The notes: generated from the sequence alone by a model not told the origin. Positions 1 to 10,185 are shown, counted from the first letter of the stretch. The stretch is DNA of 64,000 nt from Lachnospiraceae bacterium (GCA_017614155.1 JAGACK010000046.1:24541-88540); one strand, 5' to 3'. Numbers and translations: made by a program.

Positions 1-1524
1 GGTGAAAGCCCGATAATGGCAAATGCCGTTGTCTCAAATGATTACAGACTCAATTTCAATGAAAACGGTGTCTGTAAGGTGACCCAGACTTCCGGACAGC
101 AGGGAGCAGGGAGTCTTTCTGCCGTAAATACCGGAAATCTCCTTGCCGAAAAGATCGCAACCGAATATGTTCCAAACGCTGTCAATCAGATCTTCGGGAA
201 ATTCGATTCGCTGAAAAAAGTGATCGATTCGGAATATACCGGAGCTGACGCAGACAAGCTCAAAATGGATCTGAAGATAACCTATATAGACGGCCCGAGC
301 GATACACTGGCCTTTGTTGAGGGATATTTTTATACCGGGAGTCAGAAGCTGGCCAGCCTTTCGATGAGTGTCGACAACATGGATTTTTCAGAAGAAGATG
401 TGAAAAATGACTCATCAAATCTCGGCAGGCTTGAATCGACCATAGGTCACGAGATGATGCATGCCGTCATGGATGCGGCCCTGCCGGAAAGGATGTACAG
501 ACAGGGCGGTGTCGAAGATTTTCCAAAGTGGTTCGTGGAAGGGACTGCGCAGCTTACCGGAGGCGGTTTTACCACCGGATGGAACGAATATCTGCAGGAT
601 GCAGTGAAAACCGGAAAGAGCGATGATCAAATCGCGCAGCTGATGAACAGTCATAAGGTGGAAGGGGATAATTACGGATACGGACACGGGTATCTGGTGG
701 CGGCATATCTTGGAAAGCTTGCTTCAGGTTCATCCGGGACTGATGCATCAGGCATCGCATCCGGGATAAACAAGATTTTTGAAAGACTGTTGGCACAGCC
801 GACAAGAAGCTTTGAGGATGTGGTAAACGATGTCCTGGCATCTGCCGGAGCAGGAAAGACTCTTCAGGCAGTGAAAAATGACATAGATAATGCAACTCAA
901 GACGGAGTTGATTTTGTAAAGGAACTGGTCGGAGCTGTAAACGGGGGCGCAGGATCCGTCATTGCCACGGGAGGTCTTTCTTCAACAGCGAAAAATGTGC
1001 TGGGGGATGCTCCGGGAACTGCAAAGATCTCTATCGACGATGTGTTCGTTCTTTCTTTGGGAGGCTTTGGTACCAGCATCCAGGCAGGAGCTGACAGTGA
1101 TTTCACGAACAAGATCCCTGTCAGACTTTTCCGCATGACCTCAGAGGATCTGGGTATTTCCTCTATTGGTTCCTCTGACGGGTCATCCGGGAGGGATGCC
1201 TCAAACGGCATAACTTCGCAGACAGAACGGAGTCTTACACAGGATGAGGCGACCAAAAGCATAGATCTTTTCAAGAAAGCGATTAACCTGGTCAGCGGTG
1301 TGAGAAGTTATTATGGCGCCGTGCAGAACAGGATGGAACATACTATAGCAAATCTTGAAAATGTCATTGAAAATACGACCGGAGCCGAATCCCGAATCCG
1401 TGATACGGATATGGCTTCCGAGATGGTAAAGACTTCCATCGGAAGCATTCTGCTTCAGGCAGGACAGGCCATGATGGCCCAGTCAAACCATGCCAATGAC
1501 TGGATACTCGGAATCATCCAGTGA
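1..1524 (+). CDS. Flagellinolysin: flagellin with inserted zinc metalloprotease (5' partial)
   Basis: The frame is open from the first base, so the N-terminal flagellin arm lies outside the window; 507 residues are visible. The C-terminal ~75 residues are a typical flagellin D1/D0 arm (AVQNRMEHTIANLENVIENT, RIRDTDMASEMVK, LLQAGQAMMAQSN). Before it, a gluzincin-like domain shows HEMMH (His codon at 448-450) and a downstream WFVEGTA (Glu codon at 538-540), fitting two His and one Glu zinc ligands. The segment QAGADSDFTNKI resembles HVGADADFENKI in the flagellins at 61.7 and 63.2 kb, so the protease replaces only part of the variable region. Known flagellinolysins assemble into the filament and make it proteolytic; that role is inferred here. 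A strong terminator follows the stop codon. Confidence 0.9.
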   Translation, partial: GESPIMANAVVSNDYRLNFNENGVCKVTQTSGQQGAGSLSAVNTGNLLAEKIATEYVPNAVNQIFGKFDSLKKVIDSEYTGADADKLKMDLKITYIDGPSDTLAFVEGYFYTGSQKLASLSMSVDNMDFSEEDVKNDSSNLGRLESTIGHEMMHAVMDAALPERMYRQGGVEDFPKWFVEGTAQLTGGGFTTGWNEYLQDAVKTGKSDDQIAQLMNSHKVEGDNYGYGHGYLVAAYLGKLASGSSGTDASGIASGINKIFERLLAQPTRSFEDVVNDVLASAGAGKTLQAVKNDIDNATQDGVDFVKELVGAVNGGAGSVIATGGLSSTAKNVLGDAPGTAKISIDDVFVLSLGGFGTSIQAGADSDFTNKIPVRLFRMTSEDLGISSIGSSDGSSGRDASNGITSQTERSLTQDEATKSIDLFKKAINLVSGVRSYYGAVQNRMEHTIANLENVIENTTGAESRIRDTDMASEMVKTSIGSILLQAGQAMMAQSNHANDWILGIIQ

Positions 1525-1534
1525 TAATGATTGC

Positions 1535-1582
1535 GGTTGACATAAAACTAAGTCAGAGATACGGTCTCTGACTTATTTTTTT
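1535..1582 (+). terminator. Intrinsic terminator after flagellinolysin
   Basis: A perfect 10-bp stem (1550-1559 with 1565-1574, loop TACGG) is followed by seven T. The 13 bases just upstream (GGTTGACATAAAA, 1535-1547) and the AGAGATACG core recur at 19926-19966, so this terminator belongs to a dispersed hairpin family. Confidence 0.88.
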
Positions 1583-1626
1583 GAGGCGCAGGCAGAAAAG
1601 GCACAGCTTCAGAAAGGCACCCAAAA

Positions 1627-1655
1627 TTGACCGTTTAATGCTATGATGCTATAAT
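1627..1655 (+). promoter_or_regulatory. Sigma-A promoter of glgCD
   Basis: TTGACC (1627-1632), a 17-base spacer and a perfect TATAAT (1650-1655). Transcription would start about 40 bases before the glgC start codon. Confidence 0.75.
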
Positions 1656-1701
1656 AAACGCGGAAATTTCTTTATAAAACAGCGGACCAGCAGGAGGGGG
1701 T

Positions 1702-2976
1702 ATGGTTAAAAAAGAAATGATCGCGATGCTGCTTGCCGGGGGGCAGGGCAGCAGACTCGGTGTGCTTACCACAAGGATGGCAAAGCCCGCCGTCCCTTTC
1801 GGAGGAAAATACAGGATCATAGATTTTCCTCTTTCTAATTGTATCAATTCGGGGATCGATACAGTCGGGGTTCTGACCCAGTATCAGCCGCTTCGGCTCA
1901 ACACTCACATTGGCATAGGCATACCGTGGGATCTTGACAGGAATATCGGAGGAGTGACAGTGCTGCCTCCTTTTGAGAGAAATATCAATACCGACTGGTA
2001 TACCGGGACAGCAAATGCCATTTATCAGAATATCGAGTATATGGAAAGCTATAATCCCGATTATGTCCTCATACTTTCCGGAGATCATATATACAAGATG
2101 GATTATGAGGTGATGCTTGATTATCACAAGGCAAATGACGCGGCAGTCACGATAGCCGCGATGCCGGTGCCTTTGGAAGAGGCAAAGCGCTTTGGCATAG
2201 TGATCACCGATGATGATAACAGGATAACCGAATTTGAGGAAAAGCCTGAGGAACCCCATGGCAATCTGGCATCCATGGGCATATATATCTTTAACTGGAA
2301 GGTCCTCAGGGAGGCGCTGATCGCAAATGCGGACCAGCCGAACCTGGATTTCGGAAAGCATGTGATCCCGTACTGTCATGAGAAAGACTTAAGGCTCTTT
2401 GCTTATGAGTACAACAGCTACTGGAAGGATGTCGGAACCCTTTCCTCCTACTGGGAGGCGAACATGGAGCTCATCGATATCATCCCGGAGTTCAATCTGT
2501 ATGAGGAATACTGGAAGATCTATACCAAGTGCGAGACTCTCCCGCCGCAGTTTTTAGGGGAAGGCTCTTTTGTGGAAGGAAGCATCATAGGCGAGGGATG
2601 CGAGATCTTCGGTCATGTGGAGCATTCGGTGATAGGCTGTGATGTCTATATCGGCCCGGGTACGATCGTGAAGGACTCGATTATAATGAATGCCTCGAGG
2701 ATAGGCCGCGACTGTGATATAACCAAGGCCATCATAGCGGAGAATGTTGTGGTGGGAGACGATGTAAAGATGGGCACAGGCGATGAGGTTCCCAATGAAA
2801 CCGAACCGTCGATATACACAAACGCTCTTGTGACGATCGCAGAGCATTCATCGATCCCTTCCGGTATTTCCATAGGAAAGAATACCGTGGTAAGCGGCAG
2901 TCTGAAAAAAGAAGATCTTGAGAACAGGATGCTCCCTTCGGGCAGGAGCTTCATAAAGGCAGGTGAGGTATCATGA
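1702..2976 (+). CDS. glgC: Glucose-1-phosphate adenylyltransferase
   Basis: Makes ADP-glucose from glucose 1-phosphate and ATP, the first committed step of bacterial glycogen synthesis. The 424-aa protein has the N-terminal nucleotidyltransferase signature [20 protein letters not shown], the catalytic-region motif [14 protein letters not shown] for sugar binding, and a C-terminal left-handed beta-helix with hexapeptide-like repeats ([20 protein letters not shown]). The length is normal for the family. The start ATG has AGGAGG at 1692-1697, rather close (4 bases); a second ATG at 1717 is possible. The stop overlaps the start of glgD by 4 bases (ATGA), so the two are translationally coupled. 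Confidence 0.95.
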   Translation: MVKKEMIAMLLAGGQGSRLGVLTTRMAKPAVPFGGKYRIIDFPLSNCINSGIDTVGVLTQYQPLRLNTHIGIGIPWDLDRNIGGVTVLPPFERNINTDWYTGTANAIYQNIEYMESYNPDYVLILSGDHIYKMDYEVMLDYHKANDAAVTIAAMPVPLEEAKRFGIVITDDDNRITEFEEKPEEPHGNLASMGIYIFNWKVLREALIANADQPNLDFGKHVIPYCHEKDLRLFAYEYNSYWKDVGTLSSYWEANMELIDIIPEFNLYEEYWKIYTKCETLPPQFLGEGSFVEGSIIGEGCEIFGHVEHSVIGCDVYIGPGTIVKDSIIMNASRIGRDCDITKAIIAENVVVGDDVKMGTGDEVPNETEPSIYTNALVTIAEHSSIPSGISIGKNTVVSGSLKKEDLENRMLPSGRSFIKAGEVS

Positions 2977-4091
2977 GGGCGATAGGCATCATCCTTGCGG
3001 GCGGGAACAGTCACCGCATGAAGGAACTGACGAAAAAAAGAGCGGTCGCGGCGCTGCCGATAGCAGGAAGCTACAGGAGCATTGACTTTGCGCTTTCAAA
3101 TATGACCAATTCACATGTGCAGAAGGTGGCCGTGTTCACCCAGTACAATGCGGGGTCCTTAAATGAGCACTTAAGCTCCTCAAAATGGTGGGATTTCGGA
3201 AGAAAGCAGGGCGGCCTCTATGTTTTCACGCCGGCGGTCACGGCAGACAACCATTTCTGGTACAGGGGTACGGCAGATGCCATGTACCAGAACCTGTCAT
3301 TTCTGAAGAACAGCCACGAACCTTATGTGATCATAGCGTCCGGAGACTGTGTGTACAAGATGGATTTCGGTAAGCTTTTAGAGTATCACATCACGAAAAA
3401 AGCAGATATTACCGTTGTCGTAAAGGAACTGGCTGCGGGCGAGGAAGTTGAAAGATTCGGCATAGTCAGGATGAATGAGGATTCCCGTATAGAGGATTTT
3501 GAGGAGAAGCCCATCGTTGCCCGTTCAAATACGGTCTCCTGCGGTATTTATATCATCAGGCGCAGGCAGCTGATAGAACTGATAGAAAAGAGCGCAAAGG
3601 AAGACAGGCATGATTTTGTCAGGGACATACTCATCAGATACAAGTCCCTGAAGCGGATTTACGGATACAGGATGCAGGGATACTGGAGAAATGTGGCAAC
3701 AGTAGAGGACTATTTCAGGACCAACATGGATTTCCTGAAGAGCGAGGTGAGGGACTATTTCCTGCATAAATATCCTGATGTATATTCAAAGGTCGACGAC
3801 CTGCCTCCGGCAAAGTATAATAAAGGCTCACTGGTCGGGAACTCGCTTGTTTCAGCCGGCTGCATCATAAACGGGACCGTGAGGGATTCTGTCCTCTTCA
3901 AAAAGGTATTTGTCGGCAATAACTGTACGATCAAAAATTCGATCATACTGAACGATGTTTATATAGGGGATAATACACGCATAGAAAACTGCATAGTCGA
4001 AAGCCATGGCACAGTCAGGGCAAACTCCGAATATAACGGCGGAGCAGGCATTGAGATCGTGGTGGAATCAAACGAAAGGTATATTTTATAA
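2973..4091 (+). CDS. glgD: GlgD, regulatory subunit of ADP-glucose pyrophosphorylase
   Basis: A 372-aa paralogue of GlgC encoded directly after it with a 4-base overlap. It keeps the fold ([13 protein letters not shown] at the N-terminus, FEEKP, C-terminal beta-helix repeats), but the nucleotide-binding loop GGQGSRL of GlgC is GGNSHRM here and the GDH triad is GDC. In Firmicutes GlgD is known to be catalytically poor or inactive and to activate GlgC in a GlgCD heterotetramer; the altered residues fit that role. Confidence 0.93.
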   Translation: MRAIGIILAGGNSHRMKELTKKRAVAALPIAGSYRSIDFALSNMTNSHVQKVAVFTQYNAGSLNEHLSSSKWWDFGRKQGGLYVFTPAVTADNHFWYRGTADAMYQNLSFLKNSHEPYVIIASGDCVYKMDFGKLLEYHITKKADITVVVKELAAGEEVERFGIVRMNEDSRIEDFEEKPIVARSNTVSCGIYIIRRRQLIELIEKSAKEDRHDFVRDILIRYKSLKRIYGYRMQGYWRNVATVEDYFRTNMDFLKSEVRDYFLHKYPDVYSKVDDLPPAKYNKGSLVGNSLVSAGCIINGTVRDSVLFKKVFVGNNCTIKNSIILNDVYIGDNTRIENCIVESHGTVRANSEYNGGAGIEIVVESNERYIL

Positions 4092-4108
4092 ATTAAATAT
4101 AAATATTC

Positions 4109-4138
4109 TTGCAAAAAATGTTCAATATATGATATATT
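4109..4138 (+). promoter_or_regulatory. Probable promoter of spoVG
   Basis: TTGCAA (4109-4114), an 18-base spacer and TATATT (4133-4138) in an AT-rich stretch between glgD and spoVG. The leader would be about 100 bases. The match is moderate. Confidence 0.5.
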
Positions 4139-4241
4139 GTACTGACAGTTTCTATAATCAGCCGGACATGAAGATGAATCCAAAACCATAGTCTGGACGG
4201 GTATAGGAAGAACCTTTAGTTCAAAGAAAAGGAGAAAAACT

Positions 4242-4508
4242 ATGGAAATTACGGATGTCAGGATCAGAAAAGTTGACAAAGAAGGAAAGATGAAGGCCAT
4301 CGTATCGATCACTTTAGATGATGTGTTCGTGGTACACGATATCAAGGTTATCGAGGGAGAGAAGGGCCTTTTCATTGCAATGCCCAGCCGCAAGGGTGCG
4401 GACGGAGAATACAGGGATATAGCTCATCCCATCAATTCCGATATGAGGACAAAGATCCAGGATCTCATTCTTGAAACATACAACAAGGAGATCGCATCGG
4501 AGGCGTGA
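4242..4508 (+). CDS. spoVG: SpoVG, septation/regulatory nucleic-acid-binding protein
   Basis: An 88-aa protein matching SpoVG along its whole length: [11 protein letters not shown] at the start, [19 protein letters not shown], and [20 protein letters not shown] followed by a short C-terminal helix. SpoVG binds DNA and RNA and influences sporulation, septation, virulence and stress genes in Firmicutes; no sporulation gene neighbours it here. A ribosome binding site (AAGGAG) lies just before the ATG. The gene appears monocistronic, with a promoter at 4109 and a terminator at 4549. Confidence 0.95.
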   Translation: MEITDVRIRKVDKEGKMKAIVSITLDDVFVVHDIKVIEGEKGLFIAMPSRKGADGEYRDIAHPINSDMRTKIQDLILETYNKEIASEA

Positions 4509-4548
4509 CCTTTCAAGGTTGAAGGAAAAAGATATTGTTGTTACAATA

Positions 4549-4580
4549 GGAAGACCCGGAAGCGGAGTCTTCCTTTTTTT
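4549..4580 (+). terminator. Intrinsic terminator after spoVG
   Basis: Stem GGAAGAC (4549-4555) with GTCTTCC (4567-4573) and a run of seven T (4574-4580). It ends only 12 bases before pth. Confidence 0.85.
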
Positions 4581-4592
4581 GTGAGGTAAACT

Positions 4593-5156
4593 ATGATAAT
4601 AATAGCAGGATTGGGAAATCCTGACAGCGAATATGAAGGAACAAGGCATAATACAGGTTTTGAGGTGGTCGATGTCCTCGCCGGGATGCTGAAGATCAGG
4701 GTGAACAGGAAGAGATTCAAGGGCCTGTACGGCAAGGGAAAAGCCGGTTTGGAGGATGTGCTGCTCCTCAAGCCCCAGACATATATGAACCTGAGCGGAG
4801 AGAGCATAGCTGCGGCATGTTCTTATTATAAGGCAGATGTGAGCACGGATCTGATCGTGATATATGACGATGTGGATCTTGATCCCGGGAGGATCAGGAT
4901 CAGAAAGTCCGGCTCTGCCGGGGGACACAACGGAATGAAGAATATAATAGAGCATCTTCATACCCAGGATTTTGTCAGGGTCAGAGTCGGCGTCGGGGCG
5001 AAGCCTCAGGGGTATGACCTGATAAACTGGGTCCTGGGCCATTTCAAGGGGGATGATGTATCCCTGATGGAGGATGCCAGACAGAAAGCAGCCGATGCCG
5101 TTTTGTCGGTCATCGAAGATGGCGCGGATCGTGCCATGAACAGGTACAATTCATGA
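4593..5156 (+). CDS. pth: Peptidyl-tRNA hydrolase
   Basis: Cleaves the ester bond of peptidyl-tRNA released from stalled ribosomes and recycles the tRNA. The 187-aa length is typical. Diagnostic motifs: GLGNPDSEYEGTRHNTGF at the N-terminus with the catalytic His in TRHN, LLKPQTYMNLSG, and DDVDLDPGRIRIRKSGSAGGHNG. The stop overlaps the start of mfd by 4 bases. The pth-mfd pair is a common Firmicutes arrangement. Confidence 0.96.
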   Translation: MIIIAGLGNPDSEYEGTRHNTGFEVVDVLAGMLKIRVNRKRFKGLYGKGKAGLEDVLLLKPQTYMNLSGESIAAACSYYKADVSTDLIVIYDDVDLDPGRIRIRKSGSAGGHNGMKNIIEHLHTQDFVRVRVGVGAKPQGYDLINWVLGHFKGDDVSLMEDARQKAADAVLSVIEDGADRAMNRYNS

Positions 5157-8100
5157 AAGCCTTCACTGAACCCCTTAAAGATCTGGGTATCTTTGATGAA
5201 CTGCAAAGTGCCGTCAGATGCGCCGGTATCACCGATGTGGATGGCGTGGTTGACGGGGCAAAGACCTTTCTGGCCCATGCCCTGAAAAACAGCGGCATAA
5301 GTGTTTTTGTCACTTCCAATGATGCTGCGGCAAGGCAGATGGTGGAAGAAAACCTGCTTTTTACCAGGAATGTCTTTTATTATCCTGCAAAGGATATAAT
5401 CTTTTATCAGTCGGACTTAAGCGGAAATTTCCTGACAACACAGAGGATGTCTGCGATAAAGGCGCTGACGGAGTATTCCGGGGGTCAGAGCCTTGTGATA
5501 GTGACGACTTTTGATGCCCTCATGGAAAGGGTTCCGAACCTTTCGACTATTACCGATGCCGTGATCCGCATTAAAACAGGGGATGTCATCGATATTGCCG
5601 GACTGTCAAAAAAACTCGTGTCATGCGGATATGAAAAAAGCGTCGAGGCGCAGTCGCCCGGACAGTTTGCCGTCAGGGGCGGGATCATTGATGTTTTCGG
5701 ACTTACTGATGACAATCCTGTAAGGATCGAGCTTTGGGGCGATGAAGTTGACTCCATCAGGGGCTTTGACGCCATGAGCCAGAGATCGATAGAAAAGCTT
5801 GAAACGGTTACGGTGTATCCTGCTACAGATCTTGTGATCAGTGAGGATGCAGGAAGAGACGCGTCTTTTGTGATCAGAAAAGAAGCAGAGGAAAGAGAAG
5901 CTTATTTCAGGTCACGGATGAAGACCCAGGAGGCTCACCGGATAAAAACAAGCGTAAATGAATTTCTTGAACAGCTTGAGGAATGCGCATCTGCCGCAAA
6001 TGCCGCGGCCTTTATCCCTTATTATTTTGATGAACTGGTAACGCTTGCAGACCGTTTCCCGGAAGATACGGTGTTTTTTCTCGACGAGCCTTCAAGGCTT
6101 GAGGAAAAGGGAAAAAATACCGAAGCGGAGTTTTCGGAGAGCATGACGCACAGGCTTGAGGGGGGATATATCCTTGCCGGACAGACAGGGATCCTTGAAA
6201 GCACAGAGGCAGTGTTCGCAAAGCTTTCAAAAAGGAGCTGCATCTCTTTTTCCACGCTCAGGATGAAGCATGACAGTTACAGGGAAAGGGCAGCCCTGAG
6301 CCTGCTTTCAAGGCCTGTGGCGGCGTATAATAAAAGCTTTGAGATGCTTTCGTCAGATCTGAAGAAGAAGAAAAAAGACTCGTTTCGGACGATAATCCTT
6401 TCGCCTTCGCATACGAGGGCAAGGCATATAGCGGATGATCTGACTGAAAATGAGGTGACGGCGTTTTACAGTGAAGATCCCGAAAGGGTTCCTCAGAAGG
6501 GCGAGGTGATGACTGCCTACGGGAGCCTGGGCAAAGGTTTTGAAATGCCGGATATAGGATTTCTCGTCATCTCGGAAACTGATATTTTCGGAAGCGGGAA
6601 AAAGAAGAAAAAAAGGCATGTCAGGTACGAGGGAACAAAGATAGCAAGCTTCACCGACCTGGTCATAGGCGACTATGTGGTGCACGAGAACTTCGGCATA
6701 GGCATTTACCGCGGGATAGAGCATATCGAGATAGAGGGAGTGGTCAGGGATTATGTCAGGATCGAATATGCCGACAACAGTTTCGTAAATGTCATAGCCT
6801 CAAATCTGGAGTCGCTTCAGAAATATGCATCCTCCGATACGGATAAAAAAGTTAAGATTCACAGGATCGGTACCGGCGAGTGGAAAAAGACAAGGCAGAG
6901 AGTCAGGGGGGCAGTCCAGGGTGTCGCAAAAAAACTGGTCGAGCTCTATGCCGAAAGGATCCAGGAGAAGGGTTATGTCTTTTCGGAGGATACCCAGTGG
7001 CAGCGGGAATTTGAAGAGATGTTTCCCTTTGAAGAGACGGAGGATCAGCTCCGGGCCATAGAGGATGTAAAAAGGGATATGGAAAGCCGCAGGATCATGG
7101 ACCGTCTCATCTGCGGCGATGTCGGATTCGGAAAGACCGAGGTCGCGATCAGAGCTGCATTCAAGGCCGTGCAGGAAGGGAAGCAGGCAGCCTTTCTGGT
7201 GCCCACGACCATCCTTGCCGAGCAGCATTACAACACCTTCATCCAGAGGATGGCGCGGTATCCGGTAAGGACAGAGCTCCTTTGCAGGTTCAGGACGCCC
7301 TCGCAGCTTAAAAAGACCATACAGGGACTGAAGGACGGAACGGTCGACATAGTCATCGGGACGCACAGGCTTCTTTCAAAGGATGTTGCCTTCAAAGACC
7401 TGGGGCTTCTGGTCGTGGATGAAGAGCAGAGATTCGGCGTGACAGCAAAGGAAAAGATAAAGGAACTGAGGAAAAATGTGGATGTGCTGACGCTTACCGC
7501 AACGCCCATACCAAGAACTCTTCATATGTCCTTAGTCGGAATCAGGGACATGAGCCTGCTTGAGGAGGCGCCGGAGGACCGCCTGCCGATACAGACCTTT
7601 GTGATGGAATACAGCGACGAGACCGTGCGCGAGGCCATAAACCGCGAGCTTGGAAGAAACGGGCAGGTCTACTACGTCTATAACAGGATAAATGACATAG
7701 CCGACATCACTGCGAAAATCCGGACGCTTGTGCCGACGGCTGTGGTCGAATATGCCCACGGCAGGATGGAAGAAAGAAAGCTTGAAAACATCATGCTTGA
7801 TTTCATAAACGGGGATATAGATGTTCTGGTATCGACGACCATAATAGAAACGGGACTGGATATTCCCAATGTCAACACCATGATAATCCATGATTCCGAC
7901 AGGATGGGGCTTGCACAGCTGTATCAGCTGCGCGGCAGGGTCGGAAGGTCCAACAGGACAAGCTATGCTTTCCTGATGTACAAAAGAGACAAAATGCTGA
8001 GGGAAACGGCAGAAAAGAGACTTGCCGCGATCAGGGAATTCACGGATCTGGGGTCGGGCTTCCGCATTGCCATGAAGGACCTGGAGATCAGGGGGGCAGG

Positions 8101-8665
8101 CAATGTGCTGGGCGCCGAACAGTCGGGGCATATGGAGGAAGTGGGATATGACCTGTACTGCAGGATGCTCGACAGCGCGATAAAGCAGGAAAAGGGAGAA
8201 GACACCGTTCCGGAGTTTTCCACCTTCCTTGACATGGATGTGGATGCCTACATACCGAACACCTATGTGAGAAATGAGAATATCAAGCTTGATCTTTACA
8301 AGAGGATCGCATCCATCGAGACAGAGGAGGAAGCTTCGGATATGGCCGATGAACTTTCCGACAGATTCGGACAGATACCGAAAAGCGCTCAGAACCTCAT
8401 AAGGATCGCGCTGCTGAGGGCAAAGGCGCATATGATCTACATAGAAAAAATGGAGGTAAGAAAAGATCATATCAGGTTTGATATGTTCATGAACGCCCAG
8501 GTGGATCCGGCTGCCATCGCGCCGATGCTTGCAGGGTTTGAGGGCCGGATGTCTTTCAGGACAAAGGGAAAGCCCTGTTTTGTGTATGAGATAAAGGGTG
8601 AAAAAAAGGACCTCATCGATGTGGCTGACGAGGTCCTGGATAAGATGCAGGTGCTGGTGCAGTGA
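5153..8665 (+). CDS. mfd: Transcription-repair coupling factor Mfd
   Basis: A 1170-aa superfamily 2 translocase that pushes RNA polymerase off lesions and recruits UvrA. Order of domains: UvrB-like N-terminal module (about residues 1-350), the RNA-polymerase-interacting domain around residues 500-560 (GDYVVHENFGIGIYRG), a RecG-like motor with Walker A GDVGFGKT near residue 653 and DEEQRFGV near 755, the later motor motifs ATPIPRTLHM and QLRGRVGRS, and a C-terminal TRCF domain. The length matches the family. It overlaps pth by 4 bases and is probably cotranscribed with it. It ends 17 bases from the convergent pncB, with no clear terminator in between. Confidence 0.97.
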   Translation: MKAFTEPLKDLGIFDELQSAVRCAGITDVDGVVDGAKTFLAHALKNSGISVFVTSNDAAARQMVEENLLFTRNVFYYPAKDIIFYQSDLSGNFLTTQRMSAIKALTEYSGGQSLVIVTTFDALMERVPNLSTITDAVIRIKTGDVIDIAGLSKKLVSCGYEKSVEAQSPGQFAVRGGIIDVFGLTDDNPVRIELWGDEVDSIRGFDAMSQRSIEKLETVTVYPATDLVISEDAGRDASFVIRKEAEEREAYFRSRMKTQEAHRIKTSVNEFLEQLEECASAANAAAFIPYYFDELVTLADRFPEDTVFFLDEPSRLEEKGKNTEAEFSESMTHRLEGGYILAGQTGILESTEAVFAKLSKRSCISFSTLRMKHDSYRERAALSLLSRPVAAYNKSFEMLSSDLKKKKKDSFRTIILSPSHTRARHIADDLTENEVTAFYSEDPERVPQKGEVMTAYGSLGKGFEMPDIGFLVISETDIFGSGKKKKKRHVRYEGTKIASFTDLVIGDYVVHENFGIGIYRGIEHIEIEGVVRDYVRIEYADNSFVNVIASNLESLQKYASSDTDKKVKIHRIGTGEWKKTRQRVRGAVQGVAKKLVELYAERIQEKGYVFSEDTQWQREFEEMFPFEETEDQLRAIEDVKRDMESRRIMDRLICGDVGFGKTEVAIRAAFKAVQEGKQAAFLVPTTILAEQHYNTFIQRMARYPVRTELLCRFRTPSQLKKTIQGLKDGTVDIVIGTHRLLSKDVAFKDLGLLVVDEEQRFGVTAKEKIKELRKNVDVLTLTATPIPRTLHMSLVGIRDMSLLEEAPEDRLPIQTFVMEYSDETVREAINRELGRNGQVYYVYNRINDIADITAKIRTLVPTAVVEYAHGRMEERKLENIMLDFINGDIDVLVSTTIIETGLDIPNVNTMIIHDSDRMGLAQLYQLRGRVGRSNRTSYAFLMYKRDKMLRETAEKRLAAIREFTDLGSGFRIAMKDLEIRGAGNVLGAEQSGHMEEVGYDLYCRMLDSAIKQEKGEDTVPEFSTFLDMDVDAYIPNTYVRNENIKLDLYKRIASIETEEEASDMADELSDRFGQIPKSAQNLIRIALLRAKAHMIYIEKMEVRKDHIRFDMFMNAQVDPAAIAPMLAGFEGRMSFRTKGKPCFVYEIKGEKKDLIDVADEVLDKMQVLVQ

Positions 8666-8682
8666 TAGCTGTTTTGCCTGCG

Positions 8683-10149
8683 TCAGGAAAATGTTTTTCC
8701 TTCTACTGACATTTCGTTCAAAAGATTTATCTTCATGTCGTAGAGCTTTTTTGAAAGATCGACATGTACATTATGAGGGTTGACCAGACGCCTGGTCTCT
8801 TCCCACAGTGTATCAAGCTCCTTTTTGCAGAATTCCCTCATTTCCATAACGGTTGGTGATTCGTATACGCATTTTCCCTCGTCAAAGACTTTGATCATGA
8901 TCTCGCGCAGCGTGAATTCGCCGGGTTTCAGATATGTCTTTTTCCAGGGCTCTGAAGGGTCAAAGAGCAGAAGCTCTTCATCCTCTTTGAAGGTCTCTTC
9001 TTCAAGGCAGATCAGATCGGCTTTTACCTTGCCTTCCGCATCATATACCCTGTAGATCTTTTTGTTTCCGGGATTTGTGATCTTTTCGCTGTTTTCCGAA
9101 AGCTTGATCTTTGGAATGAAGGAACCGTCCTTTGATCGTATCGCTGCAAGCTTGTATACCCCGCCGAAAGCAGGCCAGTCCTTTGAGGTTATGAGATTTG
9201 TACCGACGCCCCAGCTGGTGATCTTTGCTCCCTGAGCCTTCAGTGAATCTATCAGGAATTCATCGAGATCGTTGCTGGCAGAGATGACAGCATCCGTAAA
9301 GCCCGCGTCATCGAGCATCTTTCTGGCCTTTTTTGACAGATAGGCAAGGTCTCCGGAATCAAAGCGGATACCGTACAGTTTCGGATGGATGCCCTTTTCC
9401 TTCAGTTCCTGAAATACCTTTATGGCATTCGGGACGCCGCTTTTTAAGGAATCGTAGGTGTCCGCGATAAGGAGGCACGCGTCGGGATAGATCTCGGCAT
9501 ATTTTCTGAAGGCTGTAAGCTCATCGGGAAAGCTCATTACCCAGGAGTGGGCATTCGTGCCCTTGACCGGAACATCAAAGAGCTGTCCGCAGAGCACGTT
9601 TGAAGTCCCGATACAGCCACCGATCATGGCCGCCCTTGCGCCGTATGTTCCCGCATCCGGACCCTGCGCACGCCGAAGCCCGAATTCCATCACGCCGTCG
9701 CCTCTTGCCGCAAAGCAGACCCTTGAGGTCTTGGTAGCGATCAGCGACTGGTGGTTTATGATGTTTAAGATCGCGGTCTCGATCAGCTGTGCCTGCATGA
9801 TCGGAGCGATGACCTTCACGATAGGCTCTCTCGGGAATATGACCTCGCCTTCCGGGATCGAGTATATGGTGCCCGTGAAACGGAAGGTTTTCAGATATTC
9901 GAGGAAGTCCTCCCTGAAGATTCTAAGTGAGCGCAGGTAATCTATATCTTCTTTTTCGAACCGGAGTTCTTTTATGTATTCTATCATCTGCTCGAGGCCG
10001 GCCATGACGGCATAGCCGCTCTCGAGAGGATTTGTGCGGTAGAACATGTCAAAGATAACGGTCTGGTTTGCGTTTTCGTTTTTGAAGTAGCCCTGCATCA
10101 TTGTCAGCTCGTACAGATCGGTCAAAAGAGTCAGGTTCTGTCTGTCCAT
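8683..10149 (-). CDS. pncB: Nicotinate phosphoribosyltransferase
   Basis: Converts nicotinate and PRPP to nicotinate mononucleotide in the Preiss-Handler NAD salvage pathway. The 488-aa protein carries LTDLYELTMMQGYF at the N-terminus, EFGLRRAQGPDAG for PRPP binding, GTNAHSWVM with the phosphorylatable His (about residue 201), and GIRFDSGDLAYLSKKAR. The length fits the long Gram-positive type. It is transcribed alone from the promoter at 10186-10214. Confidence 0.95.
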   Translation of the reverse strand: MDRQNLTLLTDLYELTMMQGYFKNENANQTVIFDMFYRTNPLESGYAVMAGLEQMIEYIKELRFEKEDIDYLRSLRIFREDFLEYLKTFRFTGTIYSIPEGEVIFPREPIVKVIAPIMQAQLIETAILNIINHQSLIATKTSRVCFAARGDGVMEFGLRRAQGPDAGTYGARAAMIGGCIGTSNVLCGQLFDVPVKGTNAHSWVMSFPDELTAFRKYAEIYPDACLLIADTYDSLKSGVPNAIKVFQELKEKGIHPKLYGIRFDSGDLAYLSKKARKMLDDAGFTDAVISASNDLDEFLIDSLKAQGAKITSWGVGTNLITSKDWPAFGGVYKLAAIRSKDGSFIPKIKLSENSEKITNPGNKKIYRVYDAEGKVKADLICLEEETFKEDEELLLFDPSEPWKKTYLKPGEFTLREIMIKVFDEGKCVYESPTVMEMREFCKKELDTLWEETRRLVNPHNVHVDLSKKLYDMKINLLNEMSVEGKTFS

Positions 10150-10185
10150 ATCATCCTCCGTTGGTGATGTACTGTGTTTCTATAA

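Noticed and set aside
1672-2379. 235-aa open frame on the minus strand across glgC
   Set aside because: It is antisense to a clear glgC, has no ribosome binding site and no family features.
7532-8470. 312-aa minus-strand frame inside mfd
   Set aside because: The plus strand encodes conserved Mfd motifs throughout; the antisense translation is His/Cys/Pro-rich noise.
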